Shown here in pieces: positions 59,753-64,000 of a stretch of DNA of 64,000 bases. This DNA comes from CAYMPW01 sp964392725. Its GTDB lineage: Archaea > Thermoplasmatota > Thermoplasmata > Methanomassiliicoccales > Methanomethylophilaceae. Position 1 is the stretch's first letter. Each line of letters opens with the position of its first letter. A program made the translations under genes and the position numbers. The DNA lies in contig CAYMPW010000003.1 in NCBI GenBank assembly GCA_964392725.1, positions 1-64,000 of the forward strand. Reading direction: 5' to 3'. The notes under the pieces are model-generated. The model saw only the letters and a program-made list of their open reading frames with translations, ran no database searches and was not told the DNA's origin.

Positions 59753-60921
59753 AGATTGCAATGTTTGCGGAGAGTTTCTATCCCACAATAGATGGAGTGG
59801 TTACATGTGTGCAAGTTTCATACGATGCACTGACTGCAGCAGGACATGAAGTAACAATTATTGCTCCCGATCCTGGAAAACATGGGGAAAAATCTGATAA
59901 AATTCCAAATGTACGCTATCTTAAATCAATCGAATTCAAGAGCTATAAAGGATATTATGTTCCCATTTTCCCATCAAGAACTGTAAAAATGCTAAAAGAA
60001 ATCAATCCTGATGTAATTCACATTCAGGGTTTTACGATAATGGCACTGAAAGCACTTCGTGCATCACACGTGTTGGGGATTCCGACTGTTATGACTTTCC
60101 ATACTATGATCGGAGATGCTGCACAATACTATATGCCGATTCCAATGTCTGCAAAATCCAGTGAAAAATTATCTTGGATTTATTTAAAAAATTTAGTTTC
60201 TCGTCCCAATGTTGTTATCGCGCAGACACAAACATCCGTTGATGAAATGATGAATCATGATGTTACTGTCAAAGAACTCCGCATAATTCCTACCGGTGTG
60301 GACACAAAAAGATTTTGTCCCGGTACAGATGGTTCCAAAATAATCGAGAGATACAATTTGGACGGAAAGAAAGTTTTGATCTGTATGGGACGTGTTTCTT
60401 TTGAAAAAGGTATTTCAACAATTATAAACGCACTTCCGGAATTGGATGAAAATGTTGTTTTGATGGTTTGCGGAAAAGGTCCTGCGATGGATGATTTGAA
60501 AAAGCAAACTGCAGACATGAATTTGGAGAATAGAGTGATATTCACAGGTTTTGTTCCGGATGAGGAAGTTTTACAACATTATGCGGCTGCAAACCTTGTA
60601 GTTACAGGATCTAGATTTGAAACACAGGGTTTGGCAATCATTGAAGCTATGGCTACAGGACTTCCTGTTGTTTGTCCAAATGCTCGCGCATTAGGAGATT
60701 TTGTAAAGGACGAAGTTAATGGATTCACATTCGAAGAAGATTGTGAGTGTGCAAACGCCATTCAAAGAGCATTAGACACTGGAGATTCTTTCAGAATAAA
60801 ATCCAGAGAAACAGCTAAAGAGTTTTCGATAGAAAATGCAGTAGAAAAACAACTATCTGCATACGAATACGCCATTGAGCACAAAAAGAAAAAAAATAAG
60901 AATAAAAAAATTGCCAATTAA
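59749..60921 (+). CDS. family 4 glycosyltransferase, tandem copy 1
   Basis: A 390-residue GT-B enzyme: FAESFYPTIDGVVTCVQVSYDAL at the start (donor and acceptor loops), CMGRVSFEKGISTII, and SRFETQGLAIIEAMATG with E-x7-E. The type resembles alpha-mannosyl or glucosyl transferases acting on lipid acceptors. The tail is very basic (KKKKNKNKK), which could hold it to the membrane. It is closely similar to the next gene along its whole length. Confidence 0.88.
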   Translation: MKIAMFAESFYPTIDGVVTCVQVSYDALTAAGHEVTIIAPDPGKHGEKSDKIPNVRYLKSIEFKSYKGYYVPIFPSRTVKMLKEINPDVIHIQGFTIMALKALRASHVLGIPTVMTFHTMIGDAAQYYMPIPMSAKSSEKLSWIYLKNLVSRPNVVIAQTQTSVDEMMNHDVTVKELRIIPTGVDTKRFCPGTDGSKIIERYNLDGKKVLICMGRVSFEKGISTIINALPELDENVVLMVCGKGPAMDDLKKQTADMNLENRVIFTGFVPDEEVLQHYAAANLVVTGSRFETQGLAIIEAMATGLPVVCPNARALGDFVKDEVNGFTFEEDCECANAIQRALDTGDSFRIKSRETAKEFSIENAVEKQLSAYEYAIEHKKKKNKNKKIAN

Positions 60922-61008
60922 CCCAGAAGATATATCACGTCATAGTGGATACCTATTTCTGATGGGCGTGCAAGTTTGCCCCTACGCTAACATATATGGA
61001 GTATCTTT

Positions 61009-62169
61009 ATGAAGATTGTAATGTTGACGGAGAGCTATTATCCCACTCGCGATGGTGTAGTTACATGCGTACAAACGCAATACGATGCACTGACAGCAGC
61101 GGGACACGAAGTTGTAATTATCGCACCCGATCCTGGAAAACATGGAGAGAAATCCGATAAAATTCCAAATGTCATTTATCTTAAATCTGTAGAGTTGTGG
61201 TGTTATAAAGGATATTATTTGCCTGTTTTCCCTACAAGAATTATAAAAATATTGAAGAAAGTAAATCCCGACGTACTCCATATACAAGGATTTGCATTCA
61301 TGGCGTTGAAAGCACTACGTGCTTCATATTTTATGAATATTCCAACAGTTCTTACATTTCATATGATGGTTGGAGATGCTGTGCAGTATTACACGCCAAT
61401 TCCATATTCCGAACCTGTTGTTAAAAAGTTGGCAGCTTACTATCTAAAAATGATGGTATCTAGACCAAACGTGGTCATTGCGTTAACTCAAAATTCAGTG
61501 GATGAATTGGAGCAGTACGGAACTCACATGAAAGAACTTCGTATTATTCCATCCGGTGTAGAACTTGACAGATTTGTTCCAGGTACAGATGGAACTCCAG
61601 TTATTGAGAAATACGGTCTCGAAGGAAAAAAAGTTCTGATTTATATGGGCCGCGTATCTGTAGAAAAAGGTGTCTCCATTATAATAGACGCACTTCCTGA
61701 ATTAGATGATGATGTTGTCTTGATGGTGTGTGGAAAAGGTCCTGCAGCACCAGATTTACAAAATCAAGCCTCTAAATTAAAAGTAGACGGTAGAGTAATT
61801 TTTACTGGTTTTGTTCCTGACGATGAAGTTTTACAACATTATGCAGCTGCAAAATTGGTAGTAACTGGATCCAGATTCGAAACACAGGGCTTGGCAATCA
61901 TTGAAGCTATGGCCACGGGACTTCCTGTTGTTTGTCCGAATGCCCGTGCTTTGGGAGATATAATCAAAGACGGAGTCAATGGTTTTACGTTTGAAGAGGA
62001 TTGTGATTGTGCAGATGCAATTAGAAGAGGTTTGGAATCTGGAGATTCTTTCAGAGAAATCTCCAGAAAAGCAGCTGAAGAGTTTTCAATCAGTTCGGCC
62101 ATAGCCAAGCAGGTTGAAGCATACGAATTGGCAATCTCCAATAATAAAAAAGGTAAGGGAAATAAATGA
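61009..62169 (+). CDS. family 4 glycosyltransferase, tandem copy 2
   Basis: A 386-residue paralogue of the preceding gene: LTESYYPTRDGVVTCVQTQYDAL, YMGRVSVEKGVSIII and the same SRFETQGLAIIEAMATG block. By eye most residues in the C-terminal half are identical, while the acceptor-facing N-terminal loops differ (for example VELWCYKGYYLPVFPTR against IEFKSYKGYYVPIFPSR), so the pair probably adds the same sugar to different acceptors. The 87-base gap between them has a TATA-like ACATATATGG and GGAG before the ATG. Confidence 0.88.
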   Translation: MKIVMLTESYYPTRDGVVTCVQTQYDALTAAGHEVVIIAPDPGKHGEKSDKIPNVIYLKSVELWCYKGYYLPVFPTRIIKILKKVNPDVLHIQGFAFMALKALRASYFMNIPTVLTFHMMVGDAVQYYTPIPYSEPVVKKLAAYYLKMMVSRPNVVIALTQNSVDELEQYGTHMKELRIIPSGVELDRFVPGTDGTPVIEKYGLEGKKVLIYMGRVSVEKGVSIIIDALPELDDDVVLMVCGKGPAAPDLQNQASKLKVDGRVIFTGFVPDDEVLQHYAAAKLVVTGSRFETQGLAIIEAMATGLPVVCPNARALGDIIKDGVNGFTFEEDCDCADAIRRGLESGDSFREISRKAAEEFSISSAIAKQVEAYELAISNNKKGKGNK

Positions 62170-62762
62170 TTGATGTTGGAGCATGGCTAGTAAGTATATT
62201 CGGAGACAGCTCAGGCGCTTTGTTACTGATTGTATTTTTGATATTCTTTGTAGATGCAATGTTTTTCCCTACGCTTCCAGAATTATTTTTTATTGCAACA
62301 TTTGCATATGATCCAACTCTTCAATGGGGTGCAGAATTACTGTCTGTTGCAATAATAGCAGAAATAGTTGGAGCATTGGCATTATACTATATTGTAGAGC
62401 ATGTTCATGTTCCAAGAAAGATAGAAGTTATCGTTGAAAAATATGTTAATTTCCTGTTTATTCGGGATGAACGTATGATTTTTATGAATCGTTTTGCACC
62501 TTTAATCCCATTCACTGGTGCATTTATGAGTATAATCAAAAGTTGGAGACTTTCTCACTGTATTTTTTATATATTTTTGGGATGTCTTGTAAAATACGGT
62601 TTGATTGCATTACTCAGCAGTTACTTTTACACATTCTTCTCGACAAGCATGGCTCAGACAGTCTCATTCGCCATGGTGTTTACAATAATGGGAATAAGTT
62701 TAATCATGACCTATGTCCGTAAGAAGAAAACAGATAAAGAATTAGGAGAATCCTCTCAATGA
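62166..62762 (+). CDS. VTT/DedA-like membrane protein
   Basis: A 198-residue protein with five or six spans and two re-entrant-looking hydrophobic stretches. FFPTLPELFFIATF and NRFAPLIPFTGAFMSIIKSW resemble the paired motifs of VTT (SNARE-associated/DedA) proteins, some of which move polyprenyl phosphate or phospholipids across membranes. A lipid-carrier recycling role would suit this glycan region, but this is inference. It overlaps both neighbours by four bases. Confidence 0.6.
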   Translation: MIDVGAWLVSIFGDSSGALLLIVFLIFFVDAMFFPTLPELFFIATFAYDPTLQWGAELLSVAIIAEIVGALALYYIVEHVHVPRKIEVIVEKYVNFLFIRDERMIFMNRFAPLIPFTGAFMSIIKSWRLSHCIFYIFLGCLVKYGLIALLSSYFYTFFSTSMAQTVSFAMVFTIMGISLIMTYVRKKKTDKELGESSQ

Positions 62763-63856
62763 AGATATTAGAAATAAATCCATATTTTTTTCCACTTAAA
62801 GGTGGAATTGAACACCGCATGGACGACACATCAAAGTACCTTACAGCAAAGGGACACGATGTAACAGTTTTAACATCCAGACTTCCCGGAACTTCCGAAG
62901 AAGAAGTTATGGAAGGTGGATACAAAGTAATCAGATTAGATTCAAAATACATCAATATGTACAACCCTCCGTATGTGTCGTCAAAGGATGTTTTGGAGAA
63001 TATTATTTCTATAGACCCAGATATTGTGAATTATCATTATAGATGGGCCCCCTCATACAACAAAGACGTTTCGAAATACGATGGTAAAAAAATCTACACA
63101 GTCCACAATACCTGGGGTGAAGGAACTGGCGTAGTCGCAATGGCTTCAGAGATAAACGACCGTCTTTTCATCAAGAATCATTTGGATTCTTTTGATCATT
63201 TAATTTCTGTCAGTGAAAGTCTACGTCAACAAACAATTGGCCGTGGTGTGGATCCTTCTAAAATTACAACAATTCCAAACTGCATGGGTTCATATCCCGA
63301 AAAGTTATCTGATATAGAAGGTGATTTCATCTTATCTTTGGGAAGACTTGTTTCGGTAAAGGGAATTAAATATCTCGTAGAAGCAATGAAAAAAGTCAAT
63401 TCAAAATTGATTATTTGCGGTAAAGGTCCTGAAGCAAAAAATATCAAAAAACAAATTCATAAACTAGGTTTGGAAGATAAAATCGAAATGCGCGGTTATG
63501 TATCAGAAGAAGAAAAACAGAAGTTGATGAGTACTTGCAAATTTTTTGTTATTCCATCGCTTTTAGAAGCTTTTGGAATTGCTGCGATAGAACAAATGTC
63601 CTTTGCACGTCCAATCATTGCATCAAACATCTGTGGTTTGCCCGAGACTGTGGGAAAAGGAGGTTTGTTGGTTCCTTCAAAAGATCCTGAAGCATTGACA
63701 GAAGCAATGAATTCCTTGCTTTCTGATGATAAACTCCGTATGGAACTCGGAGTAGAAGCACGTAAACAGGCTGAATACTATTCCTGGGATAACCATATCG
63801 GAAGATTGGAAGAATTATACAAAGCGGTTGCCGAGGGCCGTAATCCCAACGTTTAA
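62759..63856 (+). CDS. family 4 glycosyltransferase
   Basis: A 365-residue GT-B enzyme: INPYFFPLKGGIEHRMDDTSKYL at the start, LSLGRLVSVKGIKYLVEAMKKV, and IPSLLEAFGIAAIEQMSFARPII with the E-x7-E motif and its family-specific SxxEAFG. Less similar to the tandem pair. It closes the glycan operon that starts at 57402. Confidence 0.87.
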   Translation: MKILEINPYFFPLKGGIEHRMDDTSKYLTAKGHDVTVLTSRLPGTSEEEVMEGGYKVIRLDSKYINMYNPPYVSSKDVLENIISIDPDIVNYHYRWAPSYNKDVSKYDGKKIYTVHNTWGEGTGVVAMASEINDRLFIKNHLDSFDHLISVSESLRQQTIGRGVDPSKITTIPNCMGSYPEKLSDIEGDFILSLGRLVSVKGIKYLVEAMKKVNSKLIICGKGPEAKNIKKQIHKLGLEDKIEMRGYVSEEEKQKLMSTCKFFVIPSLLEAFGIAAIEQMSFARPIIASNICGLPETVGKGGLLVPSKDPEALTEAMNSLLSDDKLRMELGVEARKQAEYYSWDNHIGRLEELYKAVAEGRNPNV

Positions 63857-63875
63857 AAAATAAAATCCCCAAATG

Positions 63876-63887
63876 GTATATATATTA
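63876..63887 (+). promoter_or_regulatory. TATA box of rpl7ae flanked by an inverted repeat
   Basis: GTATATATATTA is a strong TATA box; transcription would start near 63906. AATCCCC (63864-63870) and GGGGATT (63891-63897) form an inverted repeat around it, which could serve as an operator or as the 3' hairpin of the glycan operon. Confidence 0.55.
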
Positions 63888-63908
63888 TTAGGGGATTGGA
63901 GATTTCTG

Positions 63909-63956
63909 CTCTTTAAGAGCCGATGAATGATGACGATGCTTAGACATCGGAAAGAG
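63909..63956 (+). promoter_or_regulatory. kink-turn in the rpl7ae leader (L7Ae autoregulation)
   Basis: The leader contains every part of a kink-turn. The C-stem is CCGATG (63920-63925) with CATCGG (63945-63950); the three-base bulge is AAT (63926-63928); the tandem sheared pairs are GA (63929-63930) and GA (63943-63944); the NC-stem is TGA (63931-63933) with TTA (63940-63942), closed by six bases. CTCTTT (63909-63914) can also pair with AAAGAG (63951-63956), which covers the ribosome site AAAGAGG. L7Ae binds kink-turns, so the protein would lock the structure and stop its own translation. Confidence 0.75.
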
Positions 63957-63965
63957 GTAATTAAT

Positions 63966-64000
63966 ATGTCTGTATTTGTAAAATTTGACACACCAAAAGA
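63966..64000 (+). CDS. rpl7ae: ribosomal protein L7Ae (start only)
   Basis: The ATG at 63966 opens a frame reading SVFVKFDTPKE before the window ends, which matches the N-terminus of archaeal L7Ae (typically VRFDVPKEL). L7Ae is part of the large ribosomal subunit and of C/D and H/ACA guide RNPs, where it binds kink-turns. GAGG lies eight bases upstream. The short stretch alone limits confidence, but the kink-turn in the leader agrees. Confidence 0.75.
   Translation, partial: MSVFVKFDTPK

Noticed and set aside
42606..63856. Glycan region as a recently acquired genomic island
   Set aside because: No integrase, tRNA border, direct repeats or insertion sequence was seen, and housekeeping genes (EF-1beta, ilvE) are interspersed. 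Base composition looks somewhat more AT-rich, but this was not measured.
1..64000. CRISPR arrays or transposons
   Set aside because: No regularly spaced repeats, cas genes, transposases or terminal inverted repeats were found anywhere in the window.

Overview
The window comes from a euryarchaeon. The evidence is an A-type ATP synthase operon, TFB, archaeal Spt5, the PolD small subunit, the PriL primase subunit, archaeal ribosomal protein operons (L11; L1-L10-L12; start of L7Ae), EndA, Gar1 and a Cdc48/small heat-shock operon. Many genes have a TATA element about 25-35 bases before the start codon and no Shine-Dalgarno site, so leaderless transcription is common; genes inside operons overlap (ATGA, GTGA, TTGA) and carry GAGG/GGTGAT-type sites. 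A CfbC/CfbD-like nitrogenase homologue and the overall protein flavour suggest a methanogen of the Thermoplasmata side (Methanomassiliicoccales-like). This is inference: no methanogenesis gene lies in the window.

Layout. 0-9.5 kb: a signal-peptidase-like gene, dCMP deaminase, and the complete A-ATPase operon ahaHIKECFABD plus a previously easy-to-miss 49-residue membrane protein. 9.6-19.7 kb: sodium/solute symporter, PolD small subunit, an RNA-binding/TIM-barrel pair, a three-gene HTH/TraB-like/CPBP operon, and a heat-shock operon (Phr-like repressor, Cdc48, Hsp20) with a palindrome over its expected transcription start. 19.8-23.2 kb: a two-gene nitrogenase-like system whose first protein fuses NifH and NifD. 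23.3-33.6 kb: information-processing genes (EndA, TFB, Gar1, SecE, Spt5, L11, L1, L10, L12), purE-guaA, and an RHH regulator followed by a divergent FtsZ-like protein. 33.6-42.6 kb: TrmJ, a tight operon for CoA, SAH recycling and lipid headgroup synthesis, PriL, a radical SAM protein, malic enzyme. 42.6-63.9 kb: a large surface-glycan region with a flippase, nine glycosyltransferases, an epimerase, a VTT membrane protein, two copies of a membrane-transferase/ectodomain module, and a set of genes matching the GDP-heptose pathway (gmhA, hddA, gmhB, sugar-1-phosphate nucleotidyltransferase); EF-1beta with its zinc ribbon, a DUF89 phosphatase and ilvE are embedded in it. The last 35 bases begin rpl7ae.

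Most notable: (1) the NifH-NifD fusion with a NifK/NifE-like partner, whose visible cysteines (three plus one) suit one bridging [4Fe-4S] cluster but not a nitrogenase cofactor; (2) a palindrome with ATTGGA/TCCAAT arms found three times, including at the nitrogenase-like promoter; (3) two RNA leaders that look like ribosomal-protein autoregulatory sites, a textbook kink-turn before rpl7ae and an L1-site-like hairpin before rpl1; (4) an FtsZ-like protein without the catalytic T7-loop aspartates beside a two-domain RHH protein; (5) glycosyltransferase genes that appear to use ATT and CTG starts. No tRNA, rRNA, CRISPR array, insertion sequence or prophage was seen.
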